Part shown: positions 8,434 through 15,966 of the stretch, piece after piece
Position numbering within the stretch: position 1 is the first letter of the stretch
How the letters are laid out: every line of letters begins with the position of its first letter
NCBI RefSeq assembly: GCF_026810365.1
Contig: NZ_CP113948.1
Coordinates: 2,443,001 to 2,507,000, forward strand
From: Flavobacterium praedii
GTDB lineage: Bacteria > Bacteroidota > Bacteroidia > Flavobacteriales > Flavobacteriaceae
Length of the DNA stretch: 64,000 bases
Direction of reading: 5' to 3'
Notes under the pieces: generated by a model
Told to the model about the DNA's origin: nothing
The model's input: the letters and a program-made list of their open reading frames with translations, nothing else
Databases searched by the model: none
Position numbers and translations under genes: made by a program

Positions 8434-8934
8434 TCAATATTTTAACACTTGTTTAGTAGAAGTTTCTGTAAAAAGAAAACTATTTTTCTTTCCGTAAGCA
8501 TTAATATGCATAATGTTTTGTTGCTCTGAGAAACAATCCAGCAATAAGGAATTAAAAATTTCGACTGAATTAATTTTTGATAAATCTTTACAATTTAAAT
8601 AGCAAACTAATACATCACCATCCATTTCTTTACTTAAAAAATGTATGGGCTTTGAAAGACCATTCACCTTAATAGTCAATTTTTCAGAAAAATATTTCTT
8701 TAAAAGATCAATTGATTCGACTGTTTCCTTATCGTTACCTATACAGACCTTTTTATTGTATTTTTTCTCTAAAGCTTTATTAAGATCGTCAATAAAAATG
8801 CGAGAGGTAATTTGAAGCATTTTCTTTTCGGGCACATAATTTATTTGGTAAATAGCCATATAAAATTTGTGAACACCAAAACTGCTCATAAAAAACGTCA
8901 ATAATACAAGAGAAATTGCTATTCTTTTTTTCAT
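8434..8934 (-). CDS. DUF6702-like secreted protein
   Basis: A 166-residue protein with a signal peptide (MKKRIAISLVLLTFFMSSFG) followed by VHKFYMAIYQINYVPEKKMLQITSRIFIDDLNKAL. That pattern is typical of the small family usually annotated DUF6702 and found next to M1 peptidases in Flavobacteriia. The function is unknown. The mature part (about 22-166) looks like an alpha/beta sandwich with an FxD-type N-terminal strand and no catalytic motif. Its start overlaps the preceding gene's stop (ATGA, 8931-8934), indicating translational coupling to the CarboxypepD_reg-like gene. A chaperone or inhibitor role for the adjacent peptidase is only a guess from order. Confidence 0.75.
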   Translation of the reverse strand: MKKRIAISLVLLTFFMSSFGVHKFYMAIYQINYVPEKKMLQITSRIFIDDLNKALEKKYNKKVCIGNDKETVESIDLLKKYFSEKLTIKVNGLSKPIHFLSKEMDGDVLVCYLNCKDLSKINSVEIFNSLLLDCFSEQQNIMHINAYGKKNSFLFTETSTKQVLKY

Positions 8935-9689
8935 TTTTCTAAAGTAGCAATATTTTTGAATTCCCTGTTTTTAGTAATCAAAAAATCCATTATTTCAAAT
9001 TGTTGATTGGTTTTGGAAAAAGTTTTAGCTTTTGGATCGTTTTCACAAAACAATAAGAAAAGCCCAATTTCGTCATCTTTTAGTTTTAAATCATCTGTAA
9101 AGAAAGAATAATTAACATTCTGCATCGCTAGAGTAGTAAAACTAATCTCTGAAACCAAATCCTCTTTTGTTGGATTGCTTTTTAACAGATTCCTAAAAAT
9201 CTTATGGTAAACTCGAATTACGTCCATATTATTGGGATCACCTGTACCAGTAGGCATCATTAAAATATTGTCTGGAGAAGATTGTCGGTCATCATAATAT
9301 TGTTTGTCTACAATTTTTTGAGAATTTGCAAATTCAGGATGTGGTCCATGTTTGGCATAAACAACAACCGATAGTAATTGCGTCGCAACAGCATTCAGTT
9401 TTATTCTATAAAATGAAGATGCTATATCAGATTGTGACAGCACCACTTTTTTACTTTTAAAACCTAAACTAGTAAAAACTAAGGTATCATTAACTTTGGC
9501 CAATATGCTAAAAAACCCTTTTGTGTCAATAACTGATCCTGTTTTTGCATTTACATTAAAAACCAACCCGTTTTCGATGGCAATAGAATCGTTTACCACT
9601 TTTCCATGCACTGTTTTTCGAGTCAATACTTGACCTAAACAAAGTTGACAACTCAATAACAAAACGAAGATCACTACTACATTTTTCAT
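8931..9689 (-). CDS. Secreted CarboxypepD_reg-like domain protein (paralogue A)
   Basis: A 252-residue secreted protein. A signal peptide (MKNVVVIFVLLLSCQLCLGQ) is followed by a beta-sandwich of the carboxypeptidase regulatory-like type at about 25-110 (HGKVVNDSIAIENGLVFNVNAKTGSVIDTKGFFSI). In Bacteroidota this domain caps many envelope proteins. The C-terminal region (about 120-252) has no recognised domain and ends in IGLFLLFCENDPKAKTFS and FEIMDFLITKNREFKN. The C-terminal words reappear in the decayed copy at 9848-10005 and, more loosely, in the two paralogues upstream. It is coupled by a four-base overlap to the DUF6702 gene. The molecular role is unknown. Confidence 0.8.
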   Translation of the reverse strand: MKNVVVIFVLLLSCQLCLGQVLTRKTVHGKVVNDSIAIENGLVFNVNAKTGSVIDTKGFFSILAKVNDTLVFTSLGFKSKKVVLSQSDIASSFYRIKLNAVATQLLSVVVYAKHGPHPEFANSQKIVDKQYYDDRQSSPDNILMMPTGTGDPNNMDVIRVYHKIFRNLLKSNPTKEDLVSEISFTTLAMQNVNYSFFTDDLKLKDDEIGLFLLFCENDPKAKTFSKTNQQFEIMDFLITKNREFKNIATLEK

Positions 9690-9847
9690 TTACAATCACT
9701 TAAAGATTAAACAGGCAATATAAAGCAATTTTCAATTTAAACATTGCCTTTTCACTTATTAAAATTACAACTTTATTTTATTCTTAGCCCTTTGAACAAC
9801 TGTTATTTTTTTAAAAAAGCAACAAAACAAAGGTTTGTATAAAAAAA

Positions 9848-10005
9848 TTATCTCTTATTTAACTCTTTATTTAATTCTAAAAAACTTTTGAATTCACGAT
9901 TTTTGTTAACCAAAAAATCCATAACTATAAATTTAGCATTGCTTCTGAAAATCACTTTCCTTTACCATTGGTTTCACAATAAATCAGAAAAAGATCAACA
10001 ATTTA
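9848..10005 (-). pseudogene. Decayed 3' fragment of a CarboxypepD_reg-like paralogue
   Basis: The 366-base gap between two paralogues contains a relic. One minus-strand frame reads FIVMDFLVNKNREFKSFLE and ends at TAA 9848-9850, matching FEIMDFLITKNREFKN of paralogue A. Just upstream, in a different frame, VDLFLIYCETNGKGK then a stop then FS matches IGLFLLFCENDPKAKTFS of A. At least one frameshift and one in-frame stop therefore separate the pieces. No start, signal peptide or N-terminal domain remains, so the gene is a truncated remnant of tandem duplication. Confidence 0.8.
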
Positions 10006-10055
10006 AGTTGGCCCAAAAACAACTTTATACAATTAAAATTAGTACCCTATAAACA

Positions 10056-10790
10056 TTATTCTTCAATTCTAATTTTATTATAAACAGTTGCTAAATTAGT
10101 AATAAGAAACATAGACATTGTTTTGTTTTTAAAGTTTAAAGACTCAACAAATTCAGGATCTTCCACACAATAGTACTGAAATCCTTTGATAAGTTCCTGA
10201 GGTATTTTCAAGGTATTTGTATAATATTTATTCCCAAAAAGATATTCCATTTTCTTTAATAAAAGCTCCTTTTTTTCTATCTCAACATTCATTTTAAGAA
10301 CATCTCTTTCTCCTGAAATAAAATTAAAAAAACCTTGAACGCCACCAGAACCAGAGTACAATCGTCGTTCTTGAGGAGTTAATTTAATTTGTCCTTTTGG
10401 AATAATTCCCAAATTTTCAGCAGTAATATTGGCGTATTTATTAATTATTACTTCATCTAATTCGATAGCATTAAAAGTCATATTAACTTCTAATGTACCG
10501 GATTCGTATTCAAATTTATAAACATATTTTCGAAGAAGTTTATAATCAATTCCTGAAAAACTTAAAACATCCCCCACTTTTGCCTGAATAGAAAAACAAC
10601 CATCAGCATCAGAGACAGCTATCATTTTATTAGTAAAATTAAAGACACTGATTCCGGCCAATTTAGTAGAATCGGAAGCAATTATACCCGTAATTACTTT
10701 ATCTTCTTTAACTTGAGCAATCATAAACTGAAACCCATTAAATAAAAACAATAGTATTAAAATTTTCTTCATATTATTAATTGAAATCAT
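10056..10790 (-). CDS. Secreted CarboxypepD_reg-like domain protein (paralogue B)
   Basis: A 244-residue secreted protein (238 if it starts at the second ATG, 10772). The signal MKKILILLFLFNGFQFMIAQ is followed by a CarboxypepD_reg-like sandwich at about 30-115 (ITGIIASDSTKLAGISVFNFTNKMIAVSDADGCFSI). A conserved linker follows (ITAENLGIIPKGQIKLTPQERRLY, split here only to show the motif). The C-terminal module contains FQYYCVEDPEFVESL and FLITNLATVYNK. It shares the linker and the tail with paralogue C. The ATG at 10790 overlaps C's stop (ATGA), so C and B are coupled; the inner ATG is nearer to a typical signal peptide. The function is unknown, probably envelope-associated. Confidence 0.8.
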   Translation of the reverse strand: MISINNMKKILILLFLFNGFQFMIAQVKEDKVITGIIASDSTKLAGISVFNFTNKMIAVSDADGCFSIQAKVGDVLSFSGIDYKLLRKYVYKFEYESGTLEVNMTFNAIELDEVIINKYANITAENLGIIPKGQIKLTPQERRLYSGSGGVQGFFNFISGERDVLKMNVEIEKKELLLKKMEYLFGNKYYTNTLKIPQELIKGFQYYCVEDPEFVESLNFKNKTMSMFLITNLATVYNKIRIEE

Positions 10791-11560
10791 TGAACTTCAG
10801 TATCTGTTGCCTTATCTTTATTAAATTTAGTAGCCAATCCAACTATTAAAAACATACACATTGTTTTATTTTTTCCTTTTAAAGATGCTACAAAATCAGG
10901 ATCCTCAATACAGTAATATTGAAAACCTCTTACATAATCTTTAGAAATTTTTAAAGTTTCCAAATAATATTTATCCTCAAATAGGGTTTGTAATTTGAGC
11001 ATTAAAAACTCTTTTCTCTCAACAGAAACAGCTTTTTTTAGCATTTTTGTTCTTCCACTAATCGCATTCAAAATTGGGTCAACTGCTAAAGCTCCACCCA
11101 ATACACCCAACAAGTGTGTCGGCTTAAAATCTCCGGCGGTTTGCAACTTTCTTTCTGCAGGGGTTAATTTTATTTGATTCTCAGGAATTATTCCTAAGTT
11201 TTCAGCAGTAATATCAGGACGCGTGTTTATTAAAACTTCGTTTAATTCGATACTTTTTGGAGTTAAATCAACAACTATATTTCCAGTTTTAAATTCTTTA
11301 GTATTGATATATTTTCGCAAAGTTTCATAATTAACAGCCGAGAAGCTCAAGATATCTCCTTCATTAACCAAAATCGAAAACGAGCCATTGGAGTCTGAAA
11401 CCACCATATTTATATTGGAAGTATTTAAGATATTTATACCCTCTAATGGAATCCCATTCGAAGAAACCTGCCCTTTGATCCTTTTAGCTAAAGTTACTTG
11501 AGCAGTTACACCAACGGATGCAAGCAAAAACAATAGTGAAAAAGTAAAATTATATTTCAC
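10787..11560 (-). CDS. Secreted CarboxypepD_reg-like domain protein (paralogue C)
   Basis: A 257-residue protein with the same layout as paralogue B: signal peptide (MKYNFTFSLLFLLASVGVTAQ), regulatory-like beta-sandwich (IKGQVSSNGIPLEGINIL...SDSNGSFSI), the ENLGIIPENQIKLTPAERK linker, and a tail with FQYYCIEDPDFVASL and KNKTMCMFLI. It carries about 13 extra residues around 148-170. The start codon is GTG at 11558-11560 and overlaps the stop of the small gene upstream (GTGA), so it looks coupled. It forms an operon with paralogue B, and with the small secreted protein before it. Its role is not known. Confidence 0.8.
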   Translation of the reverse strand: MKYNFTFSLLFLLASVGVTAQVTLAKRIKGQVSSNGIPLEGINILNTSNINMVVSDSNGSFSILVNEGDILSFSAVNYETLRKYINTKEFKTGNIVVDLTPKSIELNEVLINTRPDITAENLGIIPENQIKLTPAERKLQTAGDFKPTHLLGVLGGALAVDPILNAISGRTKMLKKAVSVERKEFLMLKLQTLFEDKYYLETLKISKDYVRGFQYYCIEDPDFVASLKGKNKTMCMFLIVGLATKFNKDKATDTEVQ

Positions 11561-11763
11561 AAGCTATTTATGTTTATAATGAATACTTTTTTTAACAAAA
11601 CTCTATTTTCTAAAACACAGCAGGCTTGTTTTGTATCATTTTTTTTTAAATAAAAATTAGCTTTCCGCTTATTAAAACAATCATTTTCAAAAAATTCTTG
11701 TGACTGTATTTGTAAGCTTAACGAAATAAATAACGGAATTAAAAAAAGTAAAACTTTTGCCAT
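11557..11763 (-). CDS. Small secreted protein of unknown function
   Basis: A 68-residue frame with a clear signal peptide (MAKVLLFLIPLFISLSLQIQSQ), then a short polar, cysteine-containing segment (ENDCFNKRKANFY...KQACCVLENRVLLKK). I do not recognise it. The ATG at 11763 is preferred to the TTG at 11805, because only the inner start gives a normal signal peptide. Its stop overlaps the GTG start of paralogue C, so it is the first gene of the leftward operon. It may be genuine, or a remnant of a longer gene shortened by a frameshift at its end. Confidence 0.5.
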   Translation of the reverse strand: MAKVLLFLIPLFISLSLQIQSQEFFENDCFNKRKANFYLKKNDTKQACCVLENRVLLKKVFIININSL

Positions 11764-11911
11764 AGTCACAATTATAAAGTGTAAAAGTATCCCAAACCCA
11801 TCCAAATTAATTATTAATGGTTTGGTAAAAGTTTGTTAATTAAAAAATGATTATTTCATTAAAAAACCAATCGTTTTATACCTTTACTTAAAATTTTACA
11901 AAGTAAAAAAA

Positions 11912-12619
11912 ATGAAAAACTGTATCATAGCAAGTACATCCACACTTCACGGCGGAGATTATTTAGAATATATTTTACCCGAATTGCAATTGCATTTTCA
12001 AAACTGTAAAACAATACTATTTATTCCATATGCACGACCAAGCGGCATAACCCATGACGAGTACACCTCTAAAGTCGCACAGGCATTCGGTAAAATAAAT
12101 ATAGTAGTGAAAGGAATTCATGAATTTGAAAACCCACAAGAAGCTATTCATAATGCAGAAGGAATTTTTACTGGTGGAGGTAATACCTTTTTACTGGTTA
12201 CTCAATTGTACAAAAATGAGCTTATGAATATTCTTGCAGATACCGTAAAGGCCGGTACACCTTATTTAGGAACAAGCGCCGGAAGCAACATTTGCGGATT
12301 GACCATGCAAACTACAAATGATATGCCAATTATTTATCCACCGAGTTTTCAAACTTTAGGGTTAATCCCATTCAATTTAAATCCACATTATTTAGACCCG
12401 GACCATCAATCCCAACACATGGGGGAAACAAGAGAAACGAGAATAAAAGAGTTTCATGCGTTTAATACTTTACCCGTTTTAGGATTACGCGAAGGAAGCT
12501 GGCTAGAGGTTAAAGGAGACAAAATCACTTTAAAAGGAAATTTACAAGCTCGCCTTTTTAGGCAAAACCTATTACCCGAAGAACTAGAAACAGGAAGTGA
12601 TTTGAGTTTTTTAAATTAA
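11912..12619 (+). CDS. pepE: Dipeptidase E (peptidase family S51)
   Basis: A cytoplasmic serine peptidase of 235 residues that cleaves dipeptides with an N-terminal aspartate. The nucleophile is in GTSAGSNI (Ser near residue 124). The downstream histidine lies in NPHYLDPD near 161, and the GGGNTF oxyanion-side motif near 90, all in family order and spacing. Length matches S. enterica PepE (229). It is a single gene transcribed away from the paralogue block, with 106 bases between the divergent starts. The alternative, cyanophycinase, is unlikely: that family is longer and has a different C-terminus. Confidence 0.93.
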   Translation: MKNCIIASTSTLHGGDYLEYILPELQLHFQNCKTILFIPYARPSGITHDEYTSKVAQAFGKINIVVKGIHEFENPQEAIHNAEGIFTGGGNTFLLVTQLYKNELMNILADTVKAGTPYLGTSAGSNICGLTMQTTNDMPIIYPPSFQTLGLIPFNLNPHYLDPDHQSQHMGETRETRIKEFHAFNTLPVLGLREGSWLEVKGDKITLKGNLQARLFRQNLLPEELETGSDLSFLN

Positions 12620-12647
12620 AGTATTCAAACTCAAATTAAAAAAATAG

Positions 12648-12684
12648 ACCATTAAGATATCAAGTTATTTAATATCTTAATGGT
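12648..12684. repeat. Palindrome ACCATTAAGATAT / ATATCTTAATGGT
   Basis: Perfect 13-base inverted arms at 12648-12660 and 12672-12684 around an 11-base loop, 28 bases after the pepE stop. There is no T-run, so it is not a classic terminator. The ACCATTAAG/CTTAATGGT ends recur at 27997-28060. Confidence 0.7.
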
Positions 12685-12712
12685 ACATAAAAAAATAATT
12701 TTTTGAGTAAAA

Positions 12713-12741
12713 AAAAACCTCAAATTTTCATTTGAGGTTTT

Positions 12742-12742
<1 letters not shown>
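12713..12742 (-). terminator. Terminator downstream of the tRNA-Gly pair
   Basis: AAAACCTCAAA pairs with TTTGAGGTTTT around a short loop, flanked by A-runs on the left that are T-runs on the minus strand. It sits directly at the 3' end of the first tRNA-Gly on the minus strand. Confidence 0.7.
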
Positions 12743-12817
<75 letters not shown>

Positions 12818-12865
12818 ATTAATCATTAAAAATTCCCTTTACAATCAAATAAAATTTGATTTTAG

Positions 12866-12938
<73 letters not shown>

Positions 12939-13491
12939 ATTATTGAGGTGCAAAGATAAACAATAAAAACAGTTATTTGCAAATTTTTTTTCAAAAATAA
13001 ACGCAAGAATAACGAAGTATTTTTCAACCATTTTAAAACTAAAAAGTTATGTATTAATTTTTTTTTAATTACCATACAAAATATTCAAAAAACAACCTCT
13101 TTAGAAACATTTACTAAAAGGTAAGCTATCATTTGAAAAGTAAAACCAATACTATTATTTCATTTTAAAGAATACAATAGATCCACTAAAATCATATTGA
13201 CTGTTTCTAAAAAGCATAAATTAACAAGAAATATTTCAGTATACTAAAATAATAATAGCATCTTTGTACTCTAAAAATAATTAAAAATCAGAGAATGGTA
13301 GTTTTAGATATAAATAAAACAAGAAAAGCTACTATTGTATTGTGAAAACACCATACAAAACCTCAACTGCTCTTGTTTAATTCACAAATAGCTTTTATAT
13401 GCTTTTGAAAAAATTAAACACCTTATATAGTTACGACTGTTTTACTTTAAAATTTGTAAGTCAACATTGATTAATTATAAAAACTGAATTA
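12939..13491. other. 553-base AT-rich intergenic region
   Basis: No convincing gene lies between the second tRNA-Gly and the L,D-transpeptidase. One plus-strand site, CATCTTTG at 13258-13265, is a near match to the -7 consensus. A 16-codon frame starts 29 bases after it (13295-13345), but it is too short to call. Confidence 0.5.
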
Positions 13492-15069
13492 ATGAATAAA
13501 ATTTCCTTCCTTATTATATTTATGGCTTTTGTAAGCTGCAAAAAAGACTCTATCATAAATATTGACTCATTAACAGACTCAAAAAAAAATGATAAAGAAG
13601 GATCGATCCTTGCTATTGACACACTTTTATATGCTCCTTTTAAAAGCAAAATACTAAATGAATTCTATAATTCCAAAGACAACGAGACGGTTTGGCAATC
13701 TGAAAACAACAGAAAAATAATTATCAAAACCATCAAAAACTGTGAGACGGAAGGTTTAAATCCAGACGATTATAACATCACTAAGCTATCCGAACTGGAA
13801 AAAAAATTCTCTGATCTAGATGAATCAGAACAAATAAATTATGACTTATTACTAACTTATAATTTTCAAAAATATTTAACCCACTTACATAATGGCAAAC
13901 TCAATCCTAGAAAAATTTACAACAACTGGGATTTACATATTAATGAATTGGACATTAAAACTATTTTAAACAATGCCATAGAAAAAGATTCTTTAATTCA
14001 TGAAATTGAAAAATGCCAACCAAAAGCTTTAACATATCAAAAACTGATAAAAGCGTTAGAAATTATCAATAAATTTCCTGACGAACAAACTCCATTAATA
14101 GTTACAGAAGATAAAATTTATCATAACAAAAAAAACATAGCAGTAATCAACATCAAAAAAAAATTAAGGTATTGGAAAGATTTAAAAGCCAAAGACAGCA
14201 TCACTTCAACTTATGATGATGATACTTTTGAGGCTGTAAAAAAATTTCAAACTAGACATGGTTTAATTTCAGATGGCATTATTGGAAAAAGCACTATAAC
14301 TGCTCTTAATTTCACAAAAGAAGAAAGAAAAAACCAAATCATAGCCAATCTAGAACGCTGGAGATGGTTTTCTAAATCCTTTGCAGAAAACTACCTCTTG
14401 ATTAATATCCCCAATTATAGTTTGAACGTAATAGAAAAGCAAAAAATCACTATGAATAAACGTATAGTTGTTGGAAAAATTAATCGAAAAACTCCAATCC
14501 TTACCTCTATTTTACAGACCGTCGTTTTCAACCCAACTTGGACCGTACCACCAACTATCCTGAAAGAAGATTTATTACCCGAAATGATTAAAAACAGAAA
14601 CACCTTGAAAAACAAAGGCATTGGTATTTATGACTCAAAAAACAAGGAGATAGACCCTTTAGATTGGAATGAAAAAAGACCAAGAGGCTATCGCTATATT
14701 CAAAAACCAGGGTATTACAATTCGCTAGGAGTCGTTAAGATTAATTTTCCAAATAAACACAGCGTCTATTTACACGATACGAATCACCGTAATTTGTTTG
14801 AAAGAAACAATCGTTCCTTGAGTTCAGGATGTGTTCGAATAGAAAAACCATTGGAATTGGCTCAATTATTATTAGACAATCCAGTTCAGTATTCTAAAGA
14901 AAAAATAGATTCTATTGTTGCAACAAGAGAAACATTATTTATAGGAATAAAAAAACGCTATGCCATATACCAATGGTACTGGACAGCGTGGAGTGAAAAT
15001 GACGAATTAATTTTTAGAGATGATATCTACAAACTTGATGCCGATTTATACAAACAATTACGAAACTAA
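13492..15069 (+). CDS. L,D-transpeptidase with peptidoglycan-binding domain (YcbB/LdtD-like)
   Basis: A 525-residue murein cross-linking enzyme that would join meso-diaminopimelate residues (3-3 bonds). It is a lipoprotein (MNKISFLIIFMAFVSC, Cys16). An N-terminal region of about 40-190 is followed by a PG_binding_1 domain near 215-265 (TFEAVKKFQTRHGLISDGIIGKST). The YkuD catalytic domain covers about 300-490, with the catalytic HDT...SLSSGCVRIEKP containing His and Cys. This order matches YcbB-type enzymes. The last 12 bases overlap the convergent gene at 15058. A role in stationary-phase or envelope-stress wall remodelling is inference from the family. Confidence 0.93.
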   Translation: MNKISFLIIFMAFVSCKKDSIINIDSLTDSKKNDKEGSILAIDTLLYAPFKSKILNEFYNSKDNETVWQSENNRKIIIKTIKNCETEGLNPDDYNITKLSELEKKFSDLDESEQINYDLLLTYNFQKYLTHLHNGKLNPRKIYNNWDLHINELDIKTILNNAIEKDSLIHEIEKCQPKALTYQKLIKALEIINKFPDEQTPLIVTEDKIYHNKKNIAVINIKKKLRYWKDLKAKDSITSTYDDDTFEAVKKFQTRHGLISDGIIGKSTITALNFTKEERKNQIIANLERWRWFSKSFAENYLLINIPNYSLNVIEKQKITMNKRIVVGKINRKTPILTSILQTVVFNPTWTVPPTILKEDLLPEMIKNRNTLKNKGIGIYDSKNKEIDPLDWNEKRPRGYRYIQKPGYYNSLGVVKINFPNKHSVYLHDTNHRNLFERNNRSLSSGCVRIEKPLELAQLLLDNPVQYSKEKIDSIVATRETLFIGIKKRYAIYQWYWTAWSENDELIFRDDIYKLDADLYKQLRN

Positions 15070-15780
15070 TTTCATTCTATTTGTTTTATTCAATGATGGA
15101 TGATAAATAAATAAGCAAGCTCCACCTTTAATCATATCAATAACATCTGAAGCAACATCTACAGGAACTGCGGGACAACCTTGACTTCTTCCTAATCGGT
15201 TGTGTGCTCTTATGAAGGCTTCAGAAACATAATCAGCGCCATGTATTACAACAGCTCTTTTGCGTGCTTGATCATTTAACCCTTTCTCCAAACCATCAAG
15301 TTTTAGAGAAACTCCATGTTTTCCTTTATAAACTTCTCCTGTTGCATAAAACCCTAAGCTACTTTTGAAAGATTCTGGAGTATTTGAAAAATTATTGGCA
15401 AATTCATCACCTGTATTTCTCCCATGTGCCACTAGAGATTGAAACAACACTTCATTGTTTACTAAATCAATAATCCAAAGACGTTTTGCATTTGAGGACA
15501 AACTAAAATCTACTACTGCAAGAATGTCTTTTTTAACCAAACCTTTTTCTTTTAAAGCATAAAATCCTTTTAAGGCTTCTGCAAAACATTCTGATTTAGG
15601 TAATTCAAAACGATTCCCTTTTAGAGATTTATAAACCTCTATAATTTTGGTATCTAAACTTGAAGTCAAATTAGAAGCTACTTTTCTATTTGTAGCTGTT
15701 TTTAATGTATTAGTACCATTATCCTTAAATGAATATGAAAAAAACATATAAATTGAAGCAAATAAAACTTTGTAAACCAT
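15058..15780 (-). CDS. Murein L,D-transpeptidase catalytic-domain protein (YkuD_2 type)
   Basis: A 240-residue exported protein with an N-terminal hydrophobic segment (MVYKVLFASIYMFFSYSF) and a single catalytic domain at about 85-235. The active-site region is VVIHGADYVSEAFIRAHNRLGRSQGCPAVP, with the conserved HG and the SQGCPAV cysteine of the YkuD_2 branch. This is a different branch from the large YcbB-like neighbour. The two genes are convergent and overlap by 12 bases at their 3' ends. It probably trims or cross-links peptidoglycan in the periplasm; the exact reaction is unproven for this branch. Confidence 0.9.
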   Translation of the reverse strand: MVYKVLFASIYMFFSYSFKDNGTNTLKTATNRKVASNLTSSLDTKIIEVYKSLKGNRFELPKSECFAEALKGFYALKEKGLVKKDILAVVDFSLSSNAKRLWIIDLVNNEVLFQSLVAHGRNTGDEFANNFSNTPESFKSSLGFYATGEVYKGKHGVSLKLDGLEKGLNDQARKRAVVIHGADYVSEAFIRAHNRLGRSQGCPAVPVDVASDVIDMIKGGACLFIYHPSLNKTNRMKLVS

Positions 15781-15938
15781 TGTATATCTATTCGTTAACC
15801 AACTTTTGGGGATTACAAATATACAAACAATTACTACTCATCAAAATAAATTTGCATTTAATCGGTAATATTTAACTTTTTATCGATATTTCTTTTTTAA
15901 AAAAAAATTCAAAAACACAATTTTTTAAAAATTTATAT

Positions 15939-15946
15939 TACTTTTG
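15939..15946 (+). promoter_or_regulatory. -7 promoter element (TACTTTTG) for the DUF5916 pair
   Basis: TACTTTTG, a full TAnnTTTG match, ends 20 bases before the ATG at 15967. The upstream region is AT-only and lacks an obvious TTG -33 box. Confidence 0.5.
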
Positions 15947-15966
15947 TTACAAATCACTAGTTTTTT

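Noticed and set aside
13295..13345. 16-codon frame (MVVLDINKTRKATIVL) after a CATCTTTG box
   Set aside because: Too short, no conserved pattern or neighbour to support it, and the -7 match is imperfect.
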